Positions 7,028 to 15,540 of a stretch of 64,000 bases of DNA are shown here, piece by piece. The notes beneath the pieces are model-generated. The model made no database searches, was not told the DNA's origin, and saw only the letters and a list, made by a program, of their open reading frames with translations. Every line of letters begins with the position of its first letter. Positions within the stretch are counted from its first letter, which is position 1. The stretch is from JBNKFV01 sp050289485 (lineage in GTDB: Bacteria > Pseudomonadota > Gammaproteobacteria > Pseudomonadales > Cellvibrionaceae), in NCBI GenBank assembly GCA_050289485.1, contig JBNKFV010000031.1, positions 1 through 64,000 of the forward strand. Reading direction: 5' to 3'. Position numbers and translations under genes: made by a program.

Positions 7028-7748
7028 TCATGTGCTCAATGGCGTAACAAGACGGTGGCTATGTTACATGCAATAAGGCTTGGAGTGGTGAATAACTTCG
7101 CCAGTAAGGTTTATCCTATTATGGTGGAAGAGGTGTGTGTTAATCGCCATGAGGCTATGGAGTATCTGTCCAAGCTCGGGCTATTTCGCCTTACGGCGAG
7201 TTAAGGCCTTTGGCCGTCCAAAGGCCTTAACAATCCAAAAACGCCCCTATACCAAGGTTGGCTGCGCCAACTTCCCTGTGTGCTTCACTTGCTAGCGCGG
7301 CTGCGGAACTCGTTCGCTACGCTCTCTCAAACAGTCCTCGCCTTTTTGCGCCAGCAAGCTCCAGTACTCGGCTTGGTAAAAGGGGATAGCGCGGCAGATT
7401 TCTGTATTAGAAAGACATTTTTCTACGCGAAAAACATTTACCGCGTATACAAGACGACAAAAAATCACTTATTTTAAATAATCTTAATGTTAGCACGTTT
7501 TAGCACTCCCTTTTTGCGCCGCCGAGCATTGCAGGTAACAGGCGATTAGTGCGAGGACTGTTTGAGGGAGCGTAGCGAACGAGTTCCGCAGCACCGACTG
7601 TTATCGAAACGCGCAGGGACGTTGGCGAAGCCAACCCAGCATAAGGGCGGTTTTGGATTGTTAAGGTCTTTGAGCGCTCAAAGACCTTAACTCGCCGTAA
7701 GGCGAAACAGAAAAATAAAATTTTCCTGATAGATTTCTAAAAGAGGAT
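7028..7748. other. 720-bp intergenic region occupied by an inverted-repeat element
   Basis: The stretch between the LysE-type gene and etfA holds no convincing gene. Short frames inside it are products of the repeat. Most of it is the inverted-repeat element described separately. Confidence 0.7.
7184..7707. repeat. MITE-like element: two 158-bp inverted arms around a 209-bp centre
   Basis: The left arm (7184-7341) matches the reverse complement of the right arm (7551-7707) over nearly its whole length, with scattered mismatches and a less similar middle. Each arm contains its own hairpins: TCGCCTTACGGCGA at the outer tip, then a 30-nt palindrome (7201-7230 left, 7661-7690 right), then GTTGGC-loop-GCCAAC. 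The two 30-nt palindromes differ at two positions, and each difference is compensated within its own hairpin. CTTTTTGCGCC occurs in direct orientation just inside both arms. No transposase is present, so a non-autonomous mobile or structured repeat is the best description. Confidence 0.75.
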
Positions 7749-8678
7749 TTACAATAACTTATCCAACGCAGGCACTGCATCAAACAAATCCGCCACCAAC
7801 CCATAATCGGCTACTTGAAAAATAGGCGCTTCTTCATCTTTATTGATGGCAACAATCACCTTGCTGTCTTTCATGCCGGCCAAGTGTTGAATGGCACCAG
7901 AAATACCTACAGCGATATACAAATCTGGCGCAACAATTTTACCCGTTTGACCAACCTGCATATCATTGGGTACGAAACCGGAATCTACGGCTGCGCGTGA
8001 GGCGCCTACAGCCGCTCCCAATTTATCGGCGATGCTGTAAAGCAGATCGAAATTTTCACCATTCTGCATGCCACGGCCACCGGAGATCACAATATTGGCG
8101 GCGGTTAGTTCTGGGCGGTCTGACTTTGCCAGTTCTTCACCAACAAAGCTGGAAATGCCTTTATCGTGTGCCGCTTCAATGTTGTCTACCGCTGCTGATC
8201 CGCCTTCTGCGGCTACGGCATCAAAGGCCGTAGCACGCACGCTCAAGAGTTTGATGGCATCGCTGGATTTTACCGTCGCGATAACATTGCCTGCGTAGAT
8301 TGGGCGTTTGAAGGTGTCGGCATCAATCACGCTGATGATGTCGGAAATGGGTTGAACGTCTAGCAACGCGGCTGCGCGTGGCAACAGGTTTTTACCCATG
8401 GTGGTTGCTGGTACCAGTACGTAGCTGTAATCTTTTGCCAATTCGGCTACCAATTCAGCCACGTTTTCTGCTAACTGATGCGCATAGGCATCGTTATCTG
8501 CCAGTTTTACACTGCTTACACCGGCAATCTTTGTGGCCGCTTCGGCGGCAGCGCTGCACTGGCTACCGGCTACGAGTACATCAATGTCGCCATTCAAGGC
8601 GCTAGCCGCAGCAACGGTATTCAGCGTTGCTGGTTTAATGGTGGCATTGTCGTGTTCTGCAATAACTAAAATTTTCAT
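7749..8678 (-). CDS. etfA: electron transfer flavoprotein alpha subunit
   Basis: The 309-residue large subunit of ETF, the soluble FAD heterodimer that takes electrons from acyl-CoA and other dehydrogenases and passes them to ETF-ubiquinone oxidoreductase. The C-terminal FAD-binding region is intact: SGGRGMQNGENFDLL near 200, then VGQTGKIVAPDLYIAVGISGAIQH and a NKDEEAPIF segment. The start codon overlaps the etfB stop (TAATG), so the two are translationally coupled. The usual partner gene for the quinone oxidoreductase is not in the window. The gene ends beside the inverted-repeat element, with no obvious terminator. Confidence 0.97.
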   Translation of the reverse strand: MKILVIAEHDNATIKPATLNTVAAASALNGDIDVLVAGSQCSAAAEAATKIAGVSSVKLADNDAYAHQLAENVAELVAELAKDYSYVLVPATTMGKNLLPRAAALLDVQPISDIISVIDADTFKRPIYAGNVIATVKSSDAIKLLSVRATAFDAVAAEGGSAAVDNIEAAHDKGISSFVGEELAKSDRPELTAANIVISGGRGMQNGENFDLLYSIADKLGAAVGASRAAVDSGFVPNDMQVGQTGKIVAPDLYIAVGISGAIQHLAGMKDSKVIVAINKDEEAPIFQVADYGLVADLFDAVPALDKLL

Positions 8679-9427
8679 TAGATCACTTTCGCCTCGTTAC
8701 GAAGTTTGTCTACCAGAGCCTCAACAGACTCCACCTTTACGCCAGCGCTGCGCTGGGCTGGGGGTTCAACTGATACCAGTTGCACACGAGGAGTTACATC
8801 TACGCCTAAATCAGCCACGGCAATTGTATCCAGCGGTTTCTTTTTTGCTTTCATGATGTTGGGCAAAGAGGCGTAGCGAGGTTCGTTTAATCGCAGGTCG
8901 GTGGTGATAACGGCAGGCAATTGTACATTTAAGGTTTGTAGGCCGCCGTCGATTTCACGGGTTACCTTGGCACTACCAGATTCCAGTACCACTTCTGAGG
9001 CAAACGTAGCTTGTGGCCAACCTGCCAAGGCGGCAAGCATTTGTCCGGTCTGGTTGTTATCACCGTCAATCGACTGCTTACCCATAATGATTACATCAGG
9101 CGTTTCTTTATCAGCCAAGGCTTTTAGGCATTTGGCAATCGCCAGCGGTTCGAGATCGGTGTCTGTTTCAATATGAATGCCTCGATCGGCACCCAATGCC
9201 AACGCGGTGCGAATTTGCTCCTGACACTGCTTGTTACCTACCGATACCGCCACAATTTCATTGATAATGCCTTTTTCTTTGAGGCGTATCGCTTCTTCAA
9301 CGGCAATTTCACAGAATGGGTTGATCGACTTTTTAACATTGTCGATGTCAACGCCAGAACCATCAGCTTTAGGCCGAACTTTTACGTTGTAATCCACAAC
9401 GCGCTTGACTGTAACAAGTGCTTTCAT
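8678..9427 (-). CDS. etfB: electron transfer flavoprotein beta subunit
   Basis: The 249-residue small ETF subunit, which binds AMP and contacts the partner dehydrogenase. The family signature lies near 180-205 (VTREIDGGLQTLNVQLPAVITTDLRLNEPRY), and the N-terminus MKALVTVKRVVDYNVKVR is typical. First gene of the etfBA operon. The ATG follows an AGAAGG stretch about 13 bases upstream. It is transcribed away from the prp operon; a long intergenic region holds both promoters. Confidence 0.97.
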   Translation of the reverse strand: MKALVTVKRVVDYNVKVRPKADGSGVDIDNVKKSINPFCEIAVEEAIRLKEKGIINEIVAVSVGNKQCQEQIRTALALGADRGIHIETDTDLEPLAIAKCLKALADKETPDVIIMGKQSIDGDNNQTGQMLAALAGWPQATFASEVVLESGSAKVTREIDGGLQTLNVQLPAVITTDLRLNEPRYASLPNIMKAKKKPLDTIAVADLGVDVTPRVQLVSVEPPAQRSAGVKVESVEALVDKLRNEAKVI

Positions 9428-10025
9428 TGATCTCTATACCTTCTTACTGGCAGTTTGTTATGAAGAATGTTCTGGGTAGAGTGCTGCATGATGCCAGTTA
9501 AACTACAGCAATGCCACCTGCATACAGTATAGGGCCTGCCTACACATTGCCGGTTACCATCCCGTTATTCGGCACCAAAATACACACAAAATAGGTAACC
9601 CAGGCAAAGCATTTTGCGTGCTATTGGTTCGGCATATTCTTTATGCATCAACGCTTTGGGGTTTATGTGCAAAAGCACTTCCAGCATTTTGGCGGTTATT
9701 CCAAATAAACAAAAATAAAGCTTTCAAGCAGTCTACTCAAGTCAACCTTTATACCCCTAAGGGGTAGGCTTATGAGGATAAAGCCGTTACTCGGTGTTGC
9801 TCATTCGGAGTAACCAAACTTATCGTTTAGCCTCCGGCCTCTACTGTTGAAAATTTACTGCTTTTTAGCCATAACAGATTCATTCAAATGAGTGACAGAA
9901 CCACTCTGGTTTCTGTACGCAAGCTCTAGCATCTATATTGCCCAGGGAAGATGGCAATAATCAGCGGCAAAGCCCTTGTCATCGGTTAAGCCACTTTTCA
10001 TTCGCGCGCTAGGCAGGCCTGTGGC

Positions 10026-10035
10026 GTGTCGACAC
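10026..10035. promoter_or_regulatory. palindrome GTGTCGACAC, putative GntR operator 1
   Basis: The first of three palindromes sharing the core TGTCGACA upstream of the GntR gene. It lies 61 bp from the second. The core fits the TnGT-n-ACnA pattern of FadR-type GntR operators. Confidence 0.5.
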
Positions 10036-10086
10036 CTTGGCGTAATTTTCTTCATTTCCCTTTCTTGTGCCGGATGTTACTATTCA

Positions 10087-10096
10087 TTGTCGACAA
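10087..10096. promoter_or_regulatory. palindrome TTGTCGACAA, putative GntR operator 2
   Basis: A perfect 10-bp palindrome. Its left half also serves as a plausible -35 box for the prp promoter, so a bound regulator would block RNA polymerase. Confidence 0.6.
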
Positions 10097-10116
10097 AATG
10101 GGTGGCTTTTTATAGG
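10087..10116 (+). promoter_or_regulatory. candidate promoter of the GntR-prp operon
   Basis: TTGTCG (10087-10092) and TATAGG (10111-10116) are spaced by 18 bp, a reasonable sigma-70 pair. The third operator would then lie downstream of the start site and the second on the -35 box. Inferred from sequence only. Confidence 0.4.
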
Positions 10117-10149
10117 TTTTTGGGTATTTTTGGCTGTAATTTTCAATAA

Positions 10150-10159
10150 TTGTCGACAG
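10150..10159. promoter_or_regulatory. palindrome TTGTCGACAG, putative GntR operator 3
   Basis: The third TGTCGACA site, 63 bp from the second and 20 bp before the start codon. The regular 61/63-bp spacing places all three on nearly the same helix face. Confidence 0.55.
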
Positions 10160-10178
10160 AATAAGGTGTCCGCTGGAG

Positions 10179-10838
10179 ATGACTGTAGAGCAATTAACAT
10201 CCCATACGCTGGGAAATCACATTACTTATACCCTGCGTGATGCCATTGTGCGCGGAGAGATTGCGCCCGGCAGTAAGCTCAGTGAGCCAAAGCTGGCTGC
10301 CGAGTATCAAGTGAGTCGTGGGCCGCTACGTGAGGCAATTCGCCGCCTCGAATCCATGAAGCTGGTGACTCATGTGCCTCGCGAAGGGGTGCGGGTTATC
10401 GCCTTGGATCTACCGCAGGTGGTCGAAATCTATCATGTGCGTGAGGCGCTGGAAGGTAAGGCAGCCGCCTTGGCCGCGCGCAATATCAGCGATGAAGGTT
10501 TGCAAAATCTCAGGCGCTTGCTGGCCATGGCAGAGTCACATATGGAAACCAGCGGTGGTGCCTATATTCAGGCTGATGCCGATATCGATTTCCATTATCA
10601 GGTAATTCAGGCCAGCGGCAATGCCGTATTGATTCAAACCCTGTGCGAAGAGCTGTATTACTTGGTACGCATGTACCGTTATCGATCCAGCTTACAGTCC
10701 CGCCGTTCCATGCAGGCCTTCAAAGAACATCAGCACTTGTTGTATGCCTTGGAGCAGCGCGACGAACAGCTCGCTGAAATGGTCATGCGCAAACACATTG
10801 TGCGGGCCAGAGAAAATATTGAACAACAACTTACGTAA
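10179..10838 (+). CDS. GntR-family (FadR subfamily) regulator of the methylcitrate operon
   Basis: A 219-residue regulator. It has an N-terminal winged helix-turn-helix (about 12-75; the recognition region reads EPKLAAEYQVSRGPLREAIRRLE) and an all-helical FCD effector domain (about 85-210) with DxxFHxxI (DIDFHYQVI) and a later histidine. It is the first gene of the prp cluster, 12 bp before prpB. In many proteobacteria a GntR protein of this position, often called PrpR, represses the methylcitrate genes until 2-methylcitrate or 2-methylisocitrate accumulates. That role is inferred from context. Three palindromes upstream are its likely sites. Confidence 0.88.
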   Translation: MTVEQLTSHTLGNHITYTLRDAIVRGEIAPGSKLSEPKLAAEYQVSRGPLREAIRRLESMKLVTHVPREGVRVIALDLPQVVEIYHVREALEGKAAALAARNISDEGLQNLRRLLAMAESHMETSGGAYIQADADIDFHYQVIQASGNAVLIQTLCEELYYLVRMYRYRSSLQSRRSMQAFKEHQHLLYALEQRDEQLAEMVMRKHIVRARENIEQQLT

Positions 10839-10850
10839 TTCGAGACAACT

Positions 10851-11729
10851 ATGACTACAACGCCAGGCACACGTTTTCGTACCGTCATTGAAAACAACAA
10901 TCCATTGCAAATTGTCGGCACTATTAACGCTTATTCGGCATTGATGGCAGAGCGTATTGGTCATCAGGCAATTTATTTGTCTGGCGGCGGTATTGCCAAT
11001 GCCTCTTACGGTTTGCCCGACCTGGGCATGACATCGCTTAACGATGTGCTCGAAGATGTGCGCCGAATCACCGGGGTTACTGAATTGCCATTACTGGTTG
11101 ATATCGATACGGGATGGGGTGGCGCATTCAATATTGCTAAAACGGTAAAAGATATGATTCGTTCTGGTGCGGCGGCGGTACATATTGAAGATCAAGTGTC
11201 GCAAAAACGCTGCGGCCATCGTCCCAACAAAGAGCTGGTTGCTGCCGAAGAAATGGCTGACCGTATTAAGGCAGCCGTTGATGCAAAAACCGATGGTAGC
11301 TTTTTTATTATGGCACGTACCGATGCGTTTGCATCAGAAGGTCTGGAGGCCAGTATCGAACGAGCCACTGCCTATGTAGAGGCCGGTGCCGATGGTATAT
11401 TTGCTGAAGCTGTTACGTCGCAAGAACATTATCAAGCATTTAGAGAAGCCTTGGATGTACCGATTCTTGCGAACATGACCGAGTTTGGAAAAACCGATTT
11501 GTTTAATAAACAAGAGCTGGCGAATTGGGGAGTGGATATGGTGCTTTATCCATTGTCTGCGTTTCGAGCCATGAATAAAGCCGCGGAAGCGGTTTATAAA
11601 AGCCTATTAGAATGCGGCGATCAAAAAGCCGTAGTCGATACGATGCAAACTCGCGCAGAGTTATACGACTACCTGAATTACCACTCATACGAACAAAAAC
11701 TTGACGAGTTATTCGCTAAAAATAAGTAA
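10851..11729 (+). CDS. prpB: 2-methylisocitrate lyase
   Basis: A 292-residue enzyme that splits 2-methylisocitrate into pyruvate and succinate, the last step of the methylcitrate cycle. The catalytic loop KRCGH (119-123) is present, as is the metal/substrate segment DIDTGWG (84-90). The short length (no isocitrate-lyase insertions) and the neighbours prpC and acnD fix it as PrpB, not AceA. It lies 12 bp after the GntR regulator and 17 bp before prpC in one operon. Confidence 0.97.
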   Translation: MTTTPGTRFRTVIENNNPLQIVGTINAYSALMAERIGHQAIYLSGGGIANASYGLPDLGMTSLNDVLEDVRRITGVTELPLLVDIDTGWGGAFNIAKTVKDMIRSGAAAVHIEDQVSQKRCGHRPNKELVAAEEMADRIKAAVDAKTDGSFFIMARTDAFASEGLEASIERATAYVEAGADGIFAEAVTSQEHYQAFREALDVPILANMTEFGKTDLFNKQELANWGVDMVLYPLSAFRAMNKAAEAVYKSLLECGDQKAVVDTMQTRAELYDYLNYHSYEQKLDELFAKNK

Positions 11730-11746
11730 GCGTGCGGGAGTAAAAT

Positions 11747-12874
11747 ATGTCACAGAAAAAATTGGAAGGCGCGGGCCTGCGTGGCCAAATCGCCGGTAAA
11801 ACTGCTATCTGTACGGTCGCAGCCTTGGGGCATAATGATTTAACCTACTACGGCTACGATGTAAAAGATCTCGCCGAAAACTGCGTGTTCGAAGAAGTGG
11901 CTTATTTGCTCTTCAACGGCGAATTGCCAACTCAGGCTCAGCTGGCTACCTATCAAAACAAACTAGCTTTACATCGTGATTTGCCCGCCGCATTAAAAGA
12001 AGTGCTGGAGCGTATTCCAGCCAGTGCGCACCCTATGGATGTTTTGCGTACGGGTGTTTCCATGCTGGGAAATCTTGAAACCGAAAATGATTTCAGTGAA
12101 CAACAACATCATGCAGATCGTTTGCTAGCTGCATTGCCGGGCATTATTTGTTACTGGTATCGTTTTAGTCACGACGGTGTTCGTATTGATCTGAATACCG
12201 ATGCGGCTTCTATCGGCGGACAATTTTTGCAGTTACTCACCGACACCAAACCCAGTGAGCTACACGAGCGGGTGATGAATGTGTCGCTGATTCTTTATGC
12301 CGAGCACGAATTTAATGCTTCTACATTTACTGCGCGTGTGTGTGCTTCTACATTATCGGATTTCCACAGTTGTATTACAGGTGCGATAGGCAGCTTGCGT
12401 GGCCCGCTGCATGGTGGTGCCAATGAAGCGGCGATGGAAATGATCGAAAACTGGGCGTCGGCCGACGAAGCCGAGCGCGAAATTCTTGGCAAGCTTGCAC
12501 GCAAAGAAAAAATTATGGGTTTTGGTCACGCCGTGTACACAGAGTCTGATCCGCGCAATATTGTGATTAAGGAGTGGGCCAAGTTGCTTTCCAAAGCTGC
12601 TGGAGACGATACTTTGTATCAGGTTTCATTGCGTTGTGAAGAGGTTATGTGGCGTGAGAAAAAACTGTTCTGTAATGCAGACTTTTTTCATGCGTCGACT
12701 TACCACTATATGAACATTCCAACAAAATTGTTTACGCCGATTTTTGTTATGTCGCGTACCTCCGGTTGGGCTGCTCATGTATTCGAGCAGCGATCAGACA
12801 ACCGTATTATTAGGCCCAATGCTGAGTACATTGGCCCCGGCTCACGAACCGTAAGGCCAATTACCGAGCGATAG
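11747..12874 (+). CDS. prpC: 2-methylcitrate synthase
   Basis: The 375-residue enzyme condensing propionyl-CoA with oxaloacetate to 2-methylcitrate. Citrate-synthase catalytic residues are seen: His222 in GPLHGGANEAAME, His261 in GFGHAVY and the aspartate of NADFFHASTYHYM near 313. The length matches PrpC and the short type of citrate synthase; the operon decides for methylcitrate synthase. A GGGAG ribosome site precedes the ATG. A terminator-like hairpin follows it before acnD. Confidence 0.96.
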   Translation: MSQKKLEGAGLRGQIAGKTAICTVAALGHNDLTYYGYDVKDLAENCVFEEVAYLLFNGELPTQAQLATYQNKLALHRDLPAALKEVLERIPASAHPMDVLRTGVSMLGNLETENDFSEQQHHADRLLAALPGIICYWYRFSHDGVRIDLNTDAASIGGQFLQLLTDTKPSELHERVMNVSLILYAEHEFNASTFTARVCASTLSDFHSCITGAIGSLRGPLHGGANEAAMEMIENWASADEAEREILGKLARKEKIMGFGHAVYTESDPRNIVIKEWAKLLSKAAGDDTLYQVSLRCEEVMWREKKLFCNADFFHASTYHYMNIPTKLFTPIFVMSRTSGWAAHVFEQRSDNRIIRPNAEYIGPGSRTVRPITER

Positions 12875-12887
12875 TTCGCAATTTGCA

Positions 12888-12908
12888 GGGGAGTGTTACT
12901 CTCCTTTT
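12888..12908 (+). other. intra-operon hairpin with T-tract between prpC and acnD
   Basis: A seven-pair stem (GGGGAGT/ACTCTCC, one G-U) with a 3-nt loop is followed by TTTT. It may partly terminate or stabilise the upstream prpBC message and so lower acnD-prpF expression. Confidence 0.45.
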
Positions 12909-12924
12909 GTTAACTTTTTGAGAT

Positions 12925-15540
12925 ATGATCGTGACTAGCCCATTTCGCAAACCCCTTCCAGGTACGCAGTTAGACTATTTCGACGTGCAAGCCGCTGTTG
13001 ATGCGATTAAACCTGGAGCCTATGCAACCTTACCGTATACGGCCCGTGTACTGGCTGAGCAGTTGGTAAGGCATTGTTCAGCTGAAGCATTGCCCGGTTA
13101 TTTGGAACAAATTGCTTATCAGCGCAGCGACAACGATTTTCCCTGGTATCCTGCGCGAGTGGTGTGCCACGATATTCTCGGACAAACCGCGCTGGTTGAT
13201 CTAGCTGGTTTGCGTGATGCGATTGCCGAACAGGGCGGTGATCCTGCAAAAGTGAATCCGGTTGTGCCCACGCAATTGATTGTTGACCACTCGCTGGCGG
13301 TGGAATATGCCGGTTTTGATCCCGACGCTTTTGCCAAAAATCGCGCGGTAGAAGATCGTCGTAACGAAGACCGTTTTCATTTTATCGAATGGACCAAAAC
13401 TGCCTTTAAAAATGTGGATGTGATTCCTGCCGGTAACGGCATCATGCATCAGATTAACCTCGAAAAAATGTCGCCGGTTATTCAGGTGCGCGATGGTATA
13501 GCCTTCCCCGATACCTGCGTGGGTACAGACAGCCACACGCCGCATATCGATTGCCTGGGTGTTATTGCGATTGGTGTGGGTGGTTTGGAAGCAGAAACTG
13601 TGATGTTGGGGCGGCCATCGATGATGCGTCTGCCAGAAATAGTGGGTGTAAAACTCACCGGCGCTCGTCAGCCCGGCATTACGGCCACCGATATTGTATT
13701 GGCATTAACGGCGTTTTTGCGGGCACAGCGCGTGGTATCGGCCTATCTGGAATTTTTTGGCGATGGTGTGGCCGGATTAACCATTGGTGACCGCGCAACC
13801 ATTTCCAATATGACACCCGAGTTTGGTGCTACGGCAGGCATGTTCTATATCGATGAACAAACCATCGACTATTTGAAAATTACCGGGCGTGAGCCAGAAC
13901 AGGTGAAGCTGGTAGAGCTGTATGCAAAAGCCAATGGCTTGTGGGCATCACAATTGGGTAACGTGGTTTATCAGCGAGTGCTGGAGTTTGATTTGTCATT
14001 GGTAACACGTACGATGGCGGGGCCCTCTAGCCCGCACCGTCGTGTAGCGACCGCTGATCTGACGAGTCAGGGCATTGCCGGTAAGCTTGCGCAAGCGCAG
14101 GCAGAAGAGGCTGCGGGCTTGTTGCCCGACGGTGCCGTGATTATTGCGGCAATTACCAGCTGTACGAATACCAGCAACCCGCGCAATGTGATTGCTGCAG
14201 GGCTATTGGCGAAGAAGGCTAACGAATTGGGTCTGGTACGAAAACCCTGGGTAAAAACGTCGTTTGCCCCCGGATCTAAAGTGGCTAAATTGTATCTTGA
14301 AGAAGCGGGTCTATTACCTGAGCTGGAAAAACTGGGTTTTGGTATTGTGGCTTATGCGTGTACTACCTGTAATGGTATGAGTGGTGCGCTGGATCCTTCT
14401 ATTCAGCAGGAAATTATCGAGCGCGACCTTTATGCCACGGCGGTGTTATCGGGCAACCGCAACTTCGATGGTCGTATTCATCCCTATGCCAAGCAAGCCT
14501 TTTTGGCTTCACCACCATTGGTGGTGGCTTACGCGATTGCCGGCACCGTGCGTTTTGATATCGAGCGCGATGCCTTGGGTAAGGATGCTCAGGGTAAGCC
14601 GGTTACGCTGGCAGACTTGTGGCCCGCAGATGAAGAAATCGATGCAATTGTGAAACAGGCGGTGAAGCCTGAGCTATTTAACCAGATTTATATTCCCATG
14701 TTTGACTTGGGTGCTGTTGAAGAAGCCGAGAGCCCCCTTTACGCCTGGCGTCCGCAAAGTACCTATATTCGTCGTCCGCCTTATTGGGAAGGCGCGCTGG
14801 CTGGCAAGCGAACCTTGTCGGGCATGCGCCCATTGGCGATTCTTCCTGACAACATTACTACCGATCACTTGTCGCCATCTAATGCGATCCTGGCGAACAG
14901 TGCTGCGGGTGAATATCTGACGAAAATGGGTGTGCCAGAGGAAGACTTCAACTCGTACGCTACCCATCGTGGTGACCACCTTACCGCCCAGCGAGCCACC
15001 TTTGCCAATCCCAAGCTGGTTAATGAAATGGCCGTTGTTGATGGCGAAATAAAACAGGGCTCGCTCGCACGTTTGGAGCCGGAAGGTAAGGTCATGCGTA
15101 TGTGGGATGCGATTGAAACCTATATGGAACGCAAGCAACCTCTCATCGTTATTGCCGGTGCTGATTATGGTCAGGGGTCTTCCCGTGACTGGGCTGCAAA
15201 AGGTGTACGCTTAGCGGGTGTGGAAGCGATTGTGGCAGAAGGTTTTGAGCGTATTCATCGCACAAACCTAGTGGGTATGGGCGTGCTGCCATTGCAGTTT
15301 AAAGAAGGCACCACCCGCAAAACGCTGGCACTCGACGGCACCGAAATTTATTCGGTTAAGGGCGAGCCTGCGCCGGACTGTGATCTCACATTAGTTATTC
15401 AACGCAACGATGGTGCGGTGGAAAATATACCGGTCACTTGTCGTCTGGATACGGCGGAAGAAGTGCATGTGTATAGCGCTGGTGGTGTATTGCAGCGGTT
15501 TGCGCAAGATTTTCTGCAATCAGAAGGAGTCAGCGCATGA
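12925..15540 (+). CDS. acnD: Fe/S-dependent 2-methylcitrate dehydratase
   Basis: An 871-residue aconitase-family enzyme converting 2-methylcitrate to 2-methyl-cis-aconitate. The 4Fe-4S ligands are visible: Cys413 in SCTNTSNP, Cys479 and Cys482 in CTTCNG. The C-terminal swivel domain has GADYGQGSSRDWAAKG. AcnD replaces the iron-free PrpD used by E. coli and always needs PrpF, which follows directly with a 4-base overlap. The start is the ATG at 12925; a GTG two codons later is possible. The product is handed to PrpF and then to an aconitase elsewhere. Confidence 0.97.
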   Translation: MIVTSPFRKPLPGTQLDYFDVQAAVDAIKPGAYATLPYTARVLAEQLVRHCSAEALPGYLEQIAYQRSDNDFPWYPARVVCHDILGQTALVDLAGLRDAIAEQGGDPAKVNPVVPTQLIVDHSLAVEYAGFDPDAFAKNRAVEDRRNEDRFHFIEWTKTAFKNVDVIPAGNGIMHQINLEKMSPVIQVRDGIAFPDTCVGTDSHTPHIDCLGVIAIGVGGLEAETVMLGRPSMMRLPEIVGVKLTGARQPGITATDIVLALTAFLRAQRVVSAYLEFFGDGVAGLTIGDRATISNMTPEFGATAGMFYIDEQTIDYLKITGREPEQVKLVELYAKANGLWASQLGNVVYQRVLEFDLSLVTRTMAGPSSPHRRVATADLTSQGIAGKLAQAQAEEAAGLLPDGAVIIAAITSCTNTSNPRNVIAAGLLAKKANELGLVRKPWVKTSFAPGSKVAKLYLEEAGLLPELEKLGFGIVAYACTTCNGMSGALDPSIQQEIIERDLYATAVLSGNRNFDGRIHPYAKQAFLASPPLVVAYAIAGTVRFDIERDALGKDAQGKPVTLADLWPADEEIDAIVKQAVKPELFNQIYIPMFDLGAVEEAESPLYAWRPQSTYIRRPPYWEGALAGKRTLSGMRPLAILPDNITTDHLSPSNAILANSAAGEYLTKMGVPEEDFNSYATHRGDHLTAQRATFANPKLVNEMAVVDGEIKQGSLARLEPEGKVMRMWDAIETYMERKQPLIVIAGADYGQGSSRDWAAKGVRLAGVEAIVAEGFERIHRTNLVGMGVLPLQFKEGTTRKTLALDGTEIYSVKGEPAPDCDLTLVIQRNDGAVENIPVTCRLDTAEEVHVYSAGGVLQRFAQDFLQSEGVSA

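Larger units (their letters stand above)
9428..10178. other. 751-bp divergent regulatory region between etfBA and the prp operon
   Basis: No gene is convincing here. The right 160 bases hold three TGTCGACA-centred palindromes and the prp promoter. The centre contains a perfect 15-nt palindrome (9752-9766) and a GTTACTC/GAGTAAC inverted repeat (9786-9792 and 9808-9814). Near 9523-9531 the minus strand has a TATACT box that could serve etfBA, without a good -35. An unannotated small RNA in the middle is possible but unsupported by a terminator. Confidence 0.5.

Noticed and set aside
7280..7477. 65-codon frame in the inverted-repeat element
   Set aside because: It is built mainly from the repeat arm and has no ribosome site.
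14674..15138. 154-codon antisense frame inside acnD
   Set aside because: It overlaps conserved acnD coding; composition is that of a shadow frame.
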